DNA of 64,000 nucleotides from Cupriavidus sp. WKF15 (GTDB lineage Bacteria; Pseudomonadota; Gammaproteobacteria; Burkholderiales; Burkholderiaceae). The position numbers were made by a program, and so were the translations under genes. The stretch lies in the NCBI RefSeq assembly GCF_029278605.1, contig NZ_CP119573.1, positions 1,550,001 through 1,614,000 of the forward strand, read 5' to 3'. Of the stretch, positions 34,578 through 44,810 are shown piece after piece; positions within the stretch are counted from its first letter, which is position 1, and each line of letters opens with the position of its first letter. The notes under the pieces are model-generated. The model made no database searches, was not told the origin of the DNA, and worked only from the letters and a program-made list of their open reading frames with translations.

Positions 34578-35943
34578 GAGCCTGTCAGATTTTTAGTGTG
34601 CCGAGGTCATGAGACGATTACGGAAACGTCCAATGACCGACACGACAGTGAACAAGAAGAGCAAGAACCCGAAGGCACCGAAGCTGTTTCCCGATGAGCT
34701 GATCGATCAACTGCTGGCCCAGGTGCAGAGCAAGGATGCCGAGTCGATCCTGGGCGAATCGGGCTTGGCCGGCCAGCTCAAGAAGCAGTTGGCCGAGCGT
34801 ATGCTCGCCGCCGAGTTGAGTCACCATCTGGATAACGAGGCCGAGCAAGGCAAGACCGGCAACCACCGCAACGGCACCAGCCCCAAGACGGTCCTGACGC
34901 CCAACGGTGAGCTGAATCTGGATATTCCGCGCGATCGGCAGGCGACGTTCGAGCCCCAATTGGTCGGCAAGTATCAACGCCGGCTGCCTGGCTTCGACGA
35001 CCACGTCATCAGCATGTATGCGCGCGGCATGAGCGTGCGCGAGATTCAGGGCCATCTGCTGGAGCTGTACGGGCTGCAGGTATCGCCCGATCTGATTTCC
35101 ACGGTCACCGACGAGGTGCTGGCTGACGTCGAGCAATGGCAGCAACGCCCGCTCGAGGCCATGTATCCGATCGTGTACTTTGACGCGCTACGACTGAAGA
35201 TTCGCGACGAAGGCACGGTCAAGAACAAGGCGGTCTATCTGGCGCTGGGCATCCGCGCCGACGGCCGCAAGGAAGTGCTAGGTCTGTGGATCGAGCAAAC
35301 CGAAGGCGCCAAGTTCTGGCTGAAGGTCTTCAACGAACTGAAGAACCGCGGCTTGCACGACGTCCTGATCGCGGTGGTCGACGGCTTGCGCGGCTTCCCC
35401 GAGGCGATCGAGGCGGTCTATCCGGCCGCGCAAATCCAGACCTGCATCGTGCATCTGATCCGCAATTCGCTGAATCTGGCGAGCTGGAAGGACCGTAAGC
35501 CGTTGGCTGCCGCGCTCAAGCCGATCTATCAGGCCGCCACGGCCGAGGCGGCGGCCGCAGCGCTCGACACCTTTGCGGGAAGTGAGTGGGGACGCAAATT
35601 CCCTACCGTCGCGGCCATGTGGCAGCGCCAATGGGAACAGGTGATTCCCTTCTTCGTCTATCCGCCTGAGGTGCGTCGAATCATCTATACGACAAACGCC
35701 ATCGAGAGCATGCACATGCAGTTGCGCAAGATCGTCAAGAATCGCGGCCACTTCCCCAGCGACGAGGCCGCCAGCAAACTGCTGTATCTGGCCTTGCGCA
35801 ACATCGAAAAGGATTGGAAGATGCCACCTATCACCTGGCGGCAAGCAGTCAATCAGTTCGCCATTCTGTTTGGCGAGCGATTCACCTCCGCCATGAGCTG
35901 AGATTTTTTAACCGACCTCAGCACACAAAATTCCTGACACCTC
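34578..35943 (+). mobile_element. IS256-family insertion sequence, complete
   Basis: 1,366 bp. Ends read inward are 'GAGCCTGTCAGATTTTTAGT' (left) and 'GAGGTGTCAGGAATTTTGTG' (right), sharing the TGTCAG...TGTGC...GAGGTC pattern over ~29 bp. It is flanked by exact 9-bp direct repeats. One intact transposase gene fills the element. The perfect duplication and intact gene point to a recent insertion. Confidence 0.95.
34633..35901 (+). CDS. IS256-family (Mutator) transposase
   Basis: 422 residues from the ATG at 34633 (a GTG or ATG at 34609 is also possible). Family landmarks: 'AAELSHHLDNEAEQGKTGNH', 'RNGTSPKTVLTPNGEL', 'DIPRDRQATFEPQLV', 'SMYARGMSVREIQGHLLELY', first Asp in 'IVYFDALRLKIRDEG', second Asp in 'IAVVDGLRGFPEAI', the C/H motif 'QTCIVHLIRNSL', and Glu in 'IIYTTNAIESMHMQLRKIVK'. 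All DDE residues are present. It lies within intact inverted repeats and is presumed active. Confidence 0.96.
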   Translation: MTDTTVNKKSKNPKAPKLFPDELIDQLLAQVQSKDAESILGESGLAGQLKKQLAERMLAAELSHHLDNEAEQGKTGNHRNGTSPKTVLTPNGELNLDIPRDRQATFEPQLVGKYQRRLPGFDDHVISMYARGMSVREIQGHLLELYGLQVSPDLISTVTDEVLADVEQWQQRPLEAMYPIVYFDALRLKIRDEGTVKNKAVYLALGIRADGRKEVLGLWIEQTEGAKFWLKVFNELKNRGLHDVLIAVVDGLRGFPEAIEAVYPAAQIQTCIVHLIRNSLNLASWKDRKPLAAALKPIYQAATAEAAAAALDTFAGSEWGRKFPTVAAMWQRQWEQVIPFFVYPPEVRRIIYTTNAIESMHMQLRKIVKNRGHFPSDEAASKLLYLALRNIEKDWKMPPITWRQAVNQFAILFGERFTSAMS

Positions 35944-35952
35944 CCGGATGCA
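35944..35952. repeat. 9-bp target-site duplication, right copy
   Basis: Second exact copy of 'CCGGATGCA', directly after the right end of the IS256 element. Confidence 0.9.
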
Positions 35953-36062
35953 CGCTGTTAGATTTACTGACTACCTACGTCCAGGCGGTGCTACAGGTTA
36001 GCTCGCCCCTTGGATGGCAAATGTGTAACAACAACTTGCCTTTGCCGACCCTCAACCTACAG

Positions 36063-36353
36063 ATGCAAGGTATATCTTATGAAAAGTTTATTCGGTGCCT
36101 TATCACTGAAGTGAGAGACTGGAATACAACTACGAATGTTTTCGACCTCCTTCCAAACGGATTCATAAAGAAAGGCGTGCCCCCCACACCCCAAGCCTTG
36201 TTCGAAGAGTATCGCAAGCCTCGAATCATTGAGGCTTCTAGAGAGTGGTCACGCCAAGAGATATTCAGAAGGTTGCTCGAGGTGCGCCGGCGCTCGCGCT
36301 CGGCGGCCAGGGCGGACGCCGAGTTGTTCGCGCTGCTCGATATGCTGTTCTGA
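36063..36353 (+). CDS. Hypothetical protein, possibly a C-terminal fragment or chimera
   Basis: 96 residues from the first ATG; the frame is open back to the IS256 edge at 35953, so it may be the 3' part of a gene cut by the element. The first two thirds ('ISYEKFIRCLITEVRDWN', 'VFDLLPNGFIKKGVPPTPQA') use AT-rich codons. From about 36270 the DNA becomes strongly GC-rich and encodes 'VRRRSRSAARADAELFALLD' before the stop. The change in composition suggests a recombination joint inside the frame. No family is recognised. It converges with the aldehyde dehydrogenase gene 15 bp downstream. Confidence 0.4.
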   Translation: MQGISYEKFIRCLITEVRDWNTTTNVFDLLPNGFIKKGVPPTPQALFEEYRKPRIIEASREWSRQEIFRRLLEVRRRSRSAARADAELFALLDMLF

Positions 36354-36368
36354 CCGTGCGCGGCAAGC

Positions 36369-37946
36369 TCAGGCGCGTGCCGGCTCGCCGTCCTTCAGCC
36401 GCCACAGCGCCAGCGGATTGCCGTCCTGCAGCGCGGCCGGCAGCAGTTCGGCAGGCACGTTCTGGTAGCACACCGGACGCACGAAGCGGTCGATCGCGGT
36501 GGTGCCGACCGAGGTCGTGCGCGTGTCGGACGTGGCCGGGAAAGGCCCGCCGTGGACCATGGCATATGACACTTCCACGCCGGTCGGATAGCCGTTGAAC
36601 AGCACGCGTCCGACCTTGCGCTCCAGCAGCGGCAGCAGTTGCGCGGCCACGGCGTAATCGCCGCGGTCAGCCTGGACGGTGGCGGTCAGCTGGCCCTCCA
36701 GTTCGCGCGTGACGGCGAGCATGTCCTCGACATCGCGGCAGGCCACCAGCACGGTGGACGGGCCGAACACTTCGGCATGCATGCGCGGGTCGGCGATGAA
36801 GTGCTGCGCCGTGGTCTCGAAGACCGCCGCGCGGGCCTGGTTCGGGCCCGTGCTGGCCTGGCCGCTCACGATACGCGCGAGGCCGTCGATGTCCGACAGC
36901 TTGCTGATGCCGTGTTCGAATGCGTGCTGGATGCCCGGCGTCAGCATGGTGCCGGCCGGCTTTGCCGTCACGGCAGCGCCGGCTGCCGCGCGGAACCTGT
37001 CGAGTGCCGGGCCTTCAAGGGCGAGTAGCAGGCCGGGGTTGGTGCAGAACTGGCCCACGCCGAGCACCAGCGAATCGGCCAGGTCGCGCGCGATGGCTTC
37101 GCCGCGTGCCGCCAGCGCTTCGGGCAGCAGGAAGACCGGGTTGATGCTGCTCATTTCCGCGTAGACCGGGATCGGCTGGCCGCGGTTGCTGGCGACCTGC
37201 ATCAGTGCCAGGCCGCCGGCGCGCGAGCCGGTAAAGCCCACAGCCTGGATGGCCGGATGGGCCACCAGTTCCGTGCCGACGGTGTGGCCTGCGCCGGTCA
37301 GCAGCGAGAACACGCCTTCGGGCAGGCCGGCATCGGCCACGGCCTGGCGGATCGCGCGGCCGACCAGTTCGGACGTGCCAGGGTGCGCGGGATGGGCCTT
37401 GGCCACCACCGGGCAGCCGGCTGCCAGGGCCGAGGCGGTGTCGCCGCCGGCCACGGAGAAAGCGAGCGGGAAGTTGCTGGCGCCGAACACGGCCACCGGA
37501 CCGATCGCGATCTTCTGCATGCGCAGGTCGGGGCGCGGCGGCGAGCGCTCGGGCAGGGCGCTGTCAAGCGTGGCAGCCTGCCAGCGGCCGGCACGCAGCA
37601 CGGTGGCGAACAGGCGCAACTGGCCGGTGGTACGGCCGCGCTCGCCTTGCAGGCGGGCGAGCGGCAGCGCGCTTTCGGCGTGGGCGCGTTCGATCAGAAC
37701 GTCGCCGAGCGCCTCGATCTGGTTGGCAATCGCTTCGAGGAAGCTCGCGCGTTGCTCGGGCGAGGTCGCGCGGAAGGTATCGAATGCCGCTTCGGCCAGG
37801 TCGCAGGCACGCGCCACGTCAGCGCTGCTGGAACCGTGGAAGACCGGTTCCAGGGTCTCGCCGGTGGCCGGGTTGATGGCGTAGAAGGGTTCGTCGATGC
37901 CGTACACGGCGCTCGCGCCGATCAGCATTTCGCCGGTAATCGTCAT
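36369..37946 (-). CDS. Alpha-ketoglutaric semialdehyde (2,5-dioxovalerate) dehydrogenase
   Basis: This 525-residue NAD(P)-dependent aldehyde dehydrogenase is of the KGSADH class rather than the classical family: 'PVAVFGASNFPLAFSVAGGD' (nucleotide fold), 'PVVAKAHPAHPGTSELVGRA', 'AVGFTGSRAGGLAL', 'YAEMSSINPVFLLPEAL' (catalytic Glu) and 'GVGQFCTNPGLLLAL' (catalytic Cys). The length exceeds the ~480 of ordinary ALDHs, as usual for this group. It makes 2-oxoglutarate, the last step of hexarate and pentose oxidative pathways. It shares the locus with glucarate dehydratase. The aldolase/decarboxylase-type 5-dehydro-4-deoxyglucarate dehydratase (KdgD) that should link the two is not in the window. 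Confidence 0.9.
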   Translation of the reverse strand: MTITGEMLIGASAVYGIDEPFYAINPATGETLEPVFHGSSSADVARACDLAEAAFDTFRATSPEQRASFLEAIANQIEALGDVLIERAHAESALPLARLQGERGRTTGQLRLFATVLRAGRWQAATLDSALPERSPPRPDLRMQKIAIGPVAVFGASNFPLAFSVAGGDTASALAAGCPVVAKAHPAHPGTSELVGRAIRQAVADAGLPEGVFSLLTGAGHTVGTELVAHPAIQAVGFTGSRAGGLALMQVASNRGQPIPVYAEMSSINPVFLLPEALAARGEAIARDLADSLVLGVGQFCTNPGLLLALEGPALDRFRAAAGAAVTAKPAGTMLTPGIQHAFEHGISKLSDIDGLARIVSGQASTGPNQARAAVFETTAQHFIADPRMHAEVFGPSTVLVACRDVEDMLAVTRELEGQLTATVQADRGDYAVAAQLLPLLERKVGRVLFNGYPTGVEVSYAMVHGGPFPATSDTRTTSVGTTAIDRFVRPVCYQNVPAELLPAALQDGNPLALWRLKDGEPARA

Positions 37947-38045
37947 GTCTGGGTTTCCTGCAAAGGGAAAAGAGGAGCGGAGGCCGCCGTCGAACGGAGC
38001 GGTCCGTTCAGGCGTGCCGCGGCGGAGGTTTCATCTCGTAGGACA

Positions 38046-38053
38046 TCATATGA
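38046..38053. promoter_or_regulatory. Candidate GntR/FadR-type operator upstream of the semialdehyde dehydrogenase
   Basis: 'ATCATATGAC' (core palindrome TCATATGA) sits ~100 bp before the dehydrogenase start, between it and the regulator gene. A near copy, 'GTCATACGAC', lies in the regulator-glucarate dehydratase gap at 38901. Two similar sites at the two promoter regions of the locus suggest a shared operator. This is based on similarity alone. Confidence 0.4.
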
Positions 38054-38091
38054 CATGAGGCGGTTGACCGCAACCGCCCGGCTGCGGCCGC

Positions 38092-38829
38092 TCAGGCGGC
38101 GGCCGACGCCTTGCGCAGGCGCTCGCGGCTATTGGTCAGGTGCATGCGCATGGCGGCCTTGGCGGCTTCGGGATCGTGGCGCTCGATCGCGTCATAGATA
38201 TTCTCGTGCTCGAAATGCACGCGTTCAAGGTACTGGGCGCGTTCCTGCGCATTGACCTGCAGGCGGCTGCGCGGGATCAGCATGGTCCCCAGGTGGCCCA
38301 TGATGTCGGTGAAATAGCGGTTGCCGGTGGCGCGGGCGATGGACAGGTGGAACTCGAAATCCGCGCCGACGGCGTCGCTGCCTTCCGTGGCGCTGCGCTC
38401 CATGGAGTCGAGCGCGCGACGCATGGCGGCAAGCTGCTCGTCGCTGCGGCGCGTCGCGGCCAGTCCGGCTGCCTCGGCCTCCAGGCTGACGCGGAACTCC
38501 AGCATGGCCAGTACGTCCATGGCAGTGCCCATGGTAGCGGGGTCGATGCGGAACGGCGACGACGTTTCCGCCGGGCGCGCCAGCACGAACGTGCCAATGC
38601 CGTGGCGGGTTTCCACCAGCCCGCTGGCCTGCAGGCGCGACAGCGCTTCGCGTACCACGGTTCGGCTTACGCCGAAGCTGGCCATGACCTCCGACTCGGT
38701 GGGCAGCTTGTCGCCCGGCTTGAGCTGGCCCTGGCGGATGCTTTCGGTGAGGCCGCTCACGACTTCCTCGGCCAGCGTGCGGCCGCGGCGGCGCAGGGGT
38801 GCGGGAGGAGTCATCTGGGCGTCGGACAT
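38092..38829 (-). CDS. GntR family regulator, FadR/FCD subfamily
   Basis: 245 residues. Winged helix-turn-helix in residues ~15-80 ('LTESIRQGQLKPGDKLPTES', 'VMASFGVSRTVVREALSRLQ', 'ASGLVETRHGIGTFVLA'), followed by an FCD effector domain ('LEFRVSLEAEAAGLAATRR', 'ADFEFHLSIARATGN' with Asp/His metal ligands, 'EHENIYDAIERHDPEAAKAA'). It lies between the semialdehyde dehydrogenase (same strand) and glucarate dehydratase (divergent) and probably represses both until a hexarate or its catabolite binds. Two similar palindromic sites flank it. Confidence 0.92.
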   Translation of the reverse strand: MSDAQMTPPAPLRRRGRTLAEEVVSGLTESIRQGQLKPGDKLPTESEVMASFGVSRTVVREALSRLQASGLVETRHGIGTFVLARPAETSSPFRIDPATMGTAMDVLAMLEFRVSLEAEAAGLAATRRSDEQLAAMRRALDSMERSATEGSDAVGADFEFHLSIARATGNRYFTDIMGHLGTMLIPRSRLQVNAQERAQYLERVHFEHENIYDAIERHDPEAAKAAMRMHLTNSRERLRKASAAA

Positions 38830-38901
38830 GGGCGTGCGAAGGGCGTAGGGAAATTGCGGCCTTGACCTGGCCGGAATGTGGTCATTATACTCGGTTGTAA
38901 G

Positions 38902-38909
38902 TCATACGA
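38902..38909. promoter_or_regulatory. Candidate GntR/FadR-type operator in the divergent promoter region
   Basis: 'GTCATACGAC' lies between the divergent gntR and glucarate dehydratase starts, next to 'TTATACTCGGTTGTAAGTCA', an AT-richer promoter-like segment. It matches 8 of 10 bases of the site near 38046. Position fits autoregulation plus control of the dehydratase. Confidence 0.4.
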
Positions 38910-39016
38910 CGACTGATAACGTATGCTGTGAGATCGATGATGCGCAGCCAGCGATATATGCCGCGGCCCACGCCGCCGCGCCAACGAACGCCAATCAGAT
39001 TCTGGAGACAGCCCGC

Positions 39017-40378
39017 ATGAACGCTTCACAAGCCGCCAGCCAAGGTGACCATCCCGCCACGCCCGTCGTGACCGAACTCACCGTGGTGCCGGTCGCCGGC
39101 CACGACAGCATGCTGATGAACCTGTCCGGCGCGCATGGCCCGTACTTCACCCGCAATATCGTCATACTGCGCGACAGTGCGGGCAACACTGGCGTGGGCG
39201 AGGTGCCGGGCGGGGAGGGCATCCGCCAGACGCTGGAAGATGCCCGGCAACTGGTGGTGGGGCAGCCCATCGGCCAGTACCAGGCCATGCTCAACCGTGC
39301 GCGCGCCGCCTTTGCCAGCCGCGATGCCGGCGGCCGTGGCCTGCAGACCTTCGACCTGCGCATTGCCATCCATGCCGTGACGGCGCTGGAAGCCGCGCTG
39401 CTGGACCTGCTCGGCAAGCACCTGCAGGTGCCCGTGGCGGCGCTGCTCGGCGAAGGCCAGCAGCGCGACGCGGTGGAAATGCTCGGCTACCTGTTCTATA
39501 TCGGCGACCGCCGCCGCACCACGCTCGACTACCGCACGGAGCCGGAGGCCGGCAACGCGTGGTTCCGCCTGCGCAATGAAGAGGCCATGACGCCCGAGGC
39601 CATCGTGCGCCTGGCGGAAGCCGCCTACGAGCGCTATGGCTTCAACGACTTCAAGCTCAAGGGCGGCGTGCTGCGCGGCGACGAGGAGATGGAGGCGATC
39701 CTCGCGCTGCACGAACGGTTCCCGAAGGCGCGTGTCACGCTCGACCCGAACGGCGGCTGGCTGCTCAAGGACGCCATCCGCCTGTGCCGCGACAAGCATG
39801 GCGTGCTGGCCTATGCGGAAGATCCGTGCGGCGCCGAAGACGGCTACTCGGGGCGCGAAATCATGGCCGAGTTCCGCGCGGCGACCGGACTGCCCACGGC
39901 GACCAATATGATCGCCACCGACTGGCGCCAGATGGGCCACGCGGTGCGGCTGCAGTCGGTCGACATCCCGCTGGCCGACCCGCACTTCTGGACCATGCAG
40001 GGCTCGGTACGGGTCGCGCAGATGTGTGCCGAATGGGGCCTGACCTGGGGATCGCATTCCAACAATCACTTCGATATCTCGCTGGCAATGTTCACCCACG
40101 TGGCCGCCGCCGCGCCGGGACGTATCACTGCCATCGACACGCACTGGATCTGGCAGGACGGCGAGCACCTGACGCGCGACCCGCTGAAGATCGAAGGCGG
40201 CATGGTGCAGGTCCCGAAAACGCCGGGCCTCGGCGTGGAGCTCGACATGGAGGCGCTGGCACGCGCTCATGCGCTTTACCAGGAAAAGGGCCTGGGCGCG
40301 CGCGACGACGCGATCGCCATGCAGTTCCTGATCCCGGGCTGGAAGTTCGACAACAAGGCGCCCTGCATGGTCCGCTAA
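39017..40378 (+). CDS. gudD: Glucarate dehydratase (enolase superfamily)
   Basis: 453 residues from the ATG at 39017 after 'CTGGAGACAGCCCGC'; a longer upstream frame has no homology. It dehydrates D-glucarate or L-idarate to 5-dehydro-4-deoxyglucarate. Visible landmarks: '[20 protein letters not shown]', '[17 protein letters not shown]', the '[17 protein letters not shown]' segment (Lys-x-Lys-type catalytic base), metal ligands in '[11 protein letters not shown]', 'YAEDPCG' and '[14 protein letters not shown]', and '[15 protein letters not shown]' with the catalytic His. All are typical of GudD. It is followed at 58 bp by a Bug-type receptor that may bring in the sugar acid. Confidence 0.94.
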   Translation: MNASQAASQGDHPATPVVTELTVVPVAGHDSMLMNLSGAHGPYFTRNIVILRDSAGNTGVGEVPGGEGIRQTLEDARQLVVGQPIGQYQAMLNRARAAFASRDAGGRGLQTFDLRIAIHAVTALEAALLDLLGKHLQVPVAALLGEGQQRDAVEMLGYLFYIGDRRRTTLDYRTEPEAGNAWFRLRNEEAMTPEAIVRLAEAAYERYGFNDFKLKGGVLRGDEEMEAILALHERFPKARVTLDPNGGWLLKDAIRLCRDKHGVLAYAEDPCGAEDGYSGREIMAEFRAATGLPTATNMIATDWRQMGHAVRLQSVDIPLADPHFWTMQGSVRVAQMCAEWGLTWGSHSNNHFDISLAMFTHVAAAAPGRITAIDTHWIWQDGEHLTRDPLKIEGGMVQVPKTPGLGVELDMEALARAHALYQEKGLGARDDAIAMQFLIPGWKFDNKAPCMVR

Positions 40379-40436
40379 GGGACGCGTCGGCTGGCCCGGC
40401 AGGCAGCGACCAATCAAACCTCAACAGGAGACAACA

Positions 40437-41444
40437 ATGATCGATCTTTCCACGCTGCTGCGCCGCTGTGCCGGCGCGGGCATGGTCCTGGCAGCGGTAG
40501 CGGCCGTGACCGTCGCGAGCGGCGCGGCCACGGCGGCCAGCCCGGCCTGGCCGCAAAAACCGGTTTCGGTGGTGGTGCCGTTCCCCGCGGGCGGCTCGAC
40601 CGATACCATCGCACGCATGCTGGCCGTGCCGCTCAACGAGAAGCTGGGCCAGCCCTTTGTCGTGGATAACCGGCCCGGCGCGACGGGCGCGATCGGCGCG
40701 ACCTTCGTCAAGCGCGCGCCGGCGGACGGCTACACCATGATGGTGGCGTCGATCGGCGTCTATGCGGTGAATCCGTTCCTGCAGAAGAACCTGTCCTATG
40801 ATCCGGCCAGGGACTTCGACCTGCTCACCGTGGCAGTACGCGCGCCCAATGTGCTGGTGGCCAACCCGAACTTCCCGGCCAAGACCATGCAGGAACTGGT
40901 CGGCTACATGAAGAAGAACCCGGGCAAGGTCGCCTTCGCGACCTCGGGCGCCGGTTCGTCGGACCACCTGACTGCGGCCCTGTTCTGGCAGAAGAGCGGC
41001 ACCGAGGGTTTGCACGTACCGTACAAGGGCGGTGCGCCGGCCATCTCCGACCTGCTCGCCGGACAAGTCGATGTGTCGTTCCAGAACATCAACGCGGTGA
41101 TCCAGCATATCCGCAGCGGCAAGCTGCGCGCGCTGGCGGTGACGTCCGACAAGCGCGCGGCGGTGCTGCCGAACGTGCCGACCATGGCAGAAGGCGGCGT
41201 GAAGGACGTGGAAGTCTATTCGTGGCAAGGTGTCGCTGCGCCGCGCGGCCTGCCGCCCGACGTGAAGAGCCGCCTGCACGGCGCGCTGGTCGGCGCGCTC
41301 AACGAGCCGAAGATGCGCGACAAGCTGGCTGAAAGCGGCTTCGAAGTGGTGGCCAATACGCCCGAGCAGTTCGTGCAATTCGAGAACCAGGAGCTCAAGC
41401 GCTGGAAGTCGGTGATCGAGCAGGGCAAGATCACGATCGAGTAG
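40437..41444 (+). CDS. Bug/TctC-family periplasmic solute receptor
   Basis: 335 residues with a signal peptide (hydrophobic region 'AGMVLAAVAAVTVASGAATA') and the tripartite tricarboxylate receptor signature: 'WPQKPVSVVVPFPAGGSTDT', 'GQPFVVDNRPGATGAIGATF', 'PDGYT'-like 'PADGYTMMVASIGVYAVNPF', 'VPYKGGAPAISDLLAGQVDV' and 'LRALAVTSDKRAAVLPNVPT'. It is the second gene after gudD and is followed by a strong terminator. No TctA/TctB membrane subunits are adjacent, as is common for orphan Bug receptors in Burkholderiales. It likely binds a glucarate-like acid. Confidence 0.92.
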   Translation: MIDLSTLLRRCAGAGMVLAAVAAVTVASGAATAASPAWPQKPVSVVVPFPAGGSTDTIARMLAVPLNEKLGQPFVVDNRPGATGAIGATFVKRAPADGYTMMVASIGVYAVNPFLQKNLSYDPARDFDLLTVAVRAPNVLVANPNFPAKTMQELVGYMKKNPGKVAFATSGAGSSDHLTAALFWQKSGTEGLHVPYKGGAPAISDLLAGQVDVSFQNINAVIQHIRSGKLRALAVTSDKRAAVLPNVPTMAEGGVKDVEVYSWQGVAAPRGLPPDVKSRLHGALVGALNEPKMRDKLAESGFEVVANTPEQFVQFENQELKRWKSVIEQGKITIE

Positions 41445-41498
41445 TAGGCAGGCGAGTCATCTTGCCGGTCCCGCTGCCGCAAGGGAGCGGGGTGCCTC

Positions 41499-41528
41499 GA
41501 CAAGGGCGGCCATGAGGCCGCCCTTGTC
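41499..41528 (+). terminator. Strong hairpin terminator after the Bug receptor gene
   Basis: Perfect 13-bp inverted repeat, 'GACAAGGGCGGCC' and 'GGCCGCCCTTGTC', around an ATGA loop. The following 'ATTTCC' is a weak U-tract. It lies 55 bp after the stop and ends the gudD transcript before the glycine riboswitch unit. Confidence 0.85.
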
Positions 41529-41754
41529 ATTTCCGCCGGCCGCGAGCGATGCCGCGCATTTGTTTGCAGCAGTTTTGACTGTCGGGGAACTTCGGTCGCG
41601 GATGCGATGCTGGCGCAGGGCGTGATCTGAGGGCCTTGGCCTGGGCGTTGCTAGGGATAACCCGATTCCCCGCGCCCGGGCACTTCCAGATATCATCGCC
41701 ATGCGGCCAGGTTCAAAGCCTGCCGCAAAGCGGCGCCGGACCAACCCCCGGCGC

Positions 41755-41950
41755 CGTGCGACCTCGCAGGAGAGACCGGAACGCCGCCAGGCAGGTCCGG
41801 CGCCGACGGAGCAACCGCCCCGGAAACTCTCAGGCACCAAGGACTGTGGCGTCGCAAGTACAGATCTGGAGAGAGGCGCTTCGCGCCCACCGAAGGGGAC
41901 GGCATGGCCTGGCCATGTCCAAGCTCTCAGGTACCGCGGACAGATGGGGC
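41755..41950 (+). ncRNA. Tandem glycine riboswitch
   Basis: Two consecutive gcvT-type aptamers. Aptamer 1 spans the 'GCAGGAGAGACCGG' arm (41765) to 'CCGGAAACTCTCAGGCACCA' (41820). Aptamer 2 spans 'CTGGAGAGAGGCGC' (41866) to 'CACCGAAGGGG', then 'GCTCTCAGGTACCGCGGACA' and 'GATGGGG' (ends ~41949). The paired GAGAG/CTCTC arms and the 'CAGGYACC' core are diagnostic. The RNA ends about 50 nt before the ATG of the dadA-like gene, so glycine should control that gene, by attenuation or translation. In this class glycine usually turns expression on. Confidence 0.92.
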
Positions 41951-41998
41951 AGGGGACCGGCAACGGTCAAATTCATCCTTGCTTCAGGACAATCTGTC

Positions 41999-43249
41999 AT
42001 GTCTCACATGCTCGTCATCGGCGCCGGCATTACCGGCGTCACGACCGCCTATACCCTCGCGAAACAGGGCTATCGCGTTACCGTGCTGGACCGTCACCAC
42101 TATCCGGCGATGGAAACCTCGTTCGCCAACGGCGGCCAGCTTTCCGCATGCAACGCCGAGGTCTGGAACAATGCCGGCACGCTGCTCAAGGGCCTCAAAT
42201 GGATGATGAGGCGCGACGCGCCGCTGCTGCTCAACCCGCGCCCGTCGTGGCACAAGTATTCGTGGCTCGGTGAATTCGTCGGCAACCTGCGCAACTACCG
42301 CGCCAACACCATCGAGACCACGCGCCTGGCCATTGCCGCGCGCCAGCACCTGTTCGAGATGGCCGAGCGCGAGCAGATCGATTTCAATCTGGAGCGCCGC
42401 GGCATCCTGCACTTCTATCACGACCGTCCCAGCTTCGAGGCCGCGGGCCGCACCAACCAGATGCTGGTGGAAGGCGGCCTGGAACGCTATGCCGTCACGC
42501 CGGAAGAGATCCGTTCGATCGAGCCGACGCTGCAGGGCAACTACTACGGCGGGTACTACACGCCGTCCGATTCCACCGGCGACATTCACAAGTTCACGCG
42601 CGGCCTCGCACGCGCGTGCGAGCGGCTCGGCGTGACGTTCGTGCATGGCGTGAACGTGAAGTCGGTGGACCTGCGCAAGGATGGCGTCACGATGCGCGTG
42701 GCCGCGTCGGAAGCCGCCGTGGCTTCGGGGCAGGCTGGCGGTGAACGCGAGTTCGCGGGGACGGCGGTGGTGGTGTGCGCCGGCGTGGGCAGCCGTCACA
42801 TTGCGGCCATGCTTGGCGACCGGCTCAATGTCTATCCGGTCAAGGGCTACTCGATCACGGTGCACCTCGATGACGAGCGCAGCGTGAAGAACGCGCCGTA
42901 TGTGAGCCTGCTCGACGAGAGCGCCAAGATCGTGACCAGCCGGCTTGGGGCCGACCGTTTCCGCGTGGCCGGCACCGCGGAATTCAACGGCGACAATCGC
43001 GATATCCGTGCGGACCGCATAGCGCCGCTGGTGTCATGGGTACGGCGCAACTTCGATATCGAGACCTCGCGGTCGGTGCCGTGGGCCGGCCTGCGGCCGA
43101 TGATGCCCGACATGATGCCGCGGGTCTCGCGTGGCCGCGCCACGCGCGTGTTCTACAACACGGGACACGGGCACCTGGGCTGGACGCTGTCGGCCGCCAC
43201 GGCAGCGATGATCGCCCAGACCATCGCCGCGAGCCATCCGCTTCACTGA
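41999..43249 (+). CDS. FAD-dependent D-amino-acid/glycine dehydrogenase, DadA-like
   Basis: 416 residues from the ATG at 41999, directly after the riboswitch. N-terminal FAD-binding 'LVIGAGITGVTTAYTLAKQG' (GxGxxG) with the following acidic 'VTVLDRH', substrate-domain 'ETSFANGGQLSACNAEVWNN', and C-terminal FAD contact 'WAGLRPMMPDMMPRV' and 'YNTGHGHLGWTLSAATAAMI'. This is the DadA/small-subunit family. Control by a glycine riboswitch suggests that glycine or a glycine-derived amine is the substrate or product, so it may act as a glycine-disposal enzyme rather than D-alanine dehydrogenase. It converges with the sigma-54 regulator (3 bp gap). Confidence 0.9.
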   Translation: MSHMLVIGAGITGVTTAYTLAKQGYRVTVLDRHHYPAMETSFANGGQLSACNAEVWNNAGTLLKGLKWMMRRDAPLLLNPRPSWHKYSWLGEFVGNLRNYRANTIETTRLAIAARQHLFEMAEREQIDFNLERRGILHFYHDRPSFEAAGRTNQMLVEGGLERYAVTPEEIRSIEPTLQGNYYGGYYTPSDSTGDIHKFTRGLARACERLGVTFVHGVNVKSVDLRKDGVTMRVAASEAAVASGQAGGEREFAGTAVVVCAGVGSRHIAAMLGDRLNVYPVKGYSITVHLDDERSVKNAPYVSLLDESAKIVTSRLGADRFRVAGTAEFNGDNRDIRADRIAPLVSWVRRNFDIETSRSVPWAGLRPMMPDMMPRVSRGRATRVFYNTGHGHLGWTLSAATAAMIAQTIAASHPLH

Positions 43250-43252
43250 CCC

Positions 43253-44740
<1,488 letters not shown>

Positions 44741-44810
44741 GTTCTTATTCTCGAATTGGAGACGAATAGTCTCACAAGCGAGCGCGATCTTATGGGCGGG
44801 ATGTCCCGCA

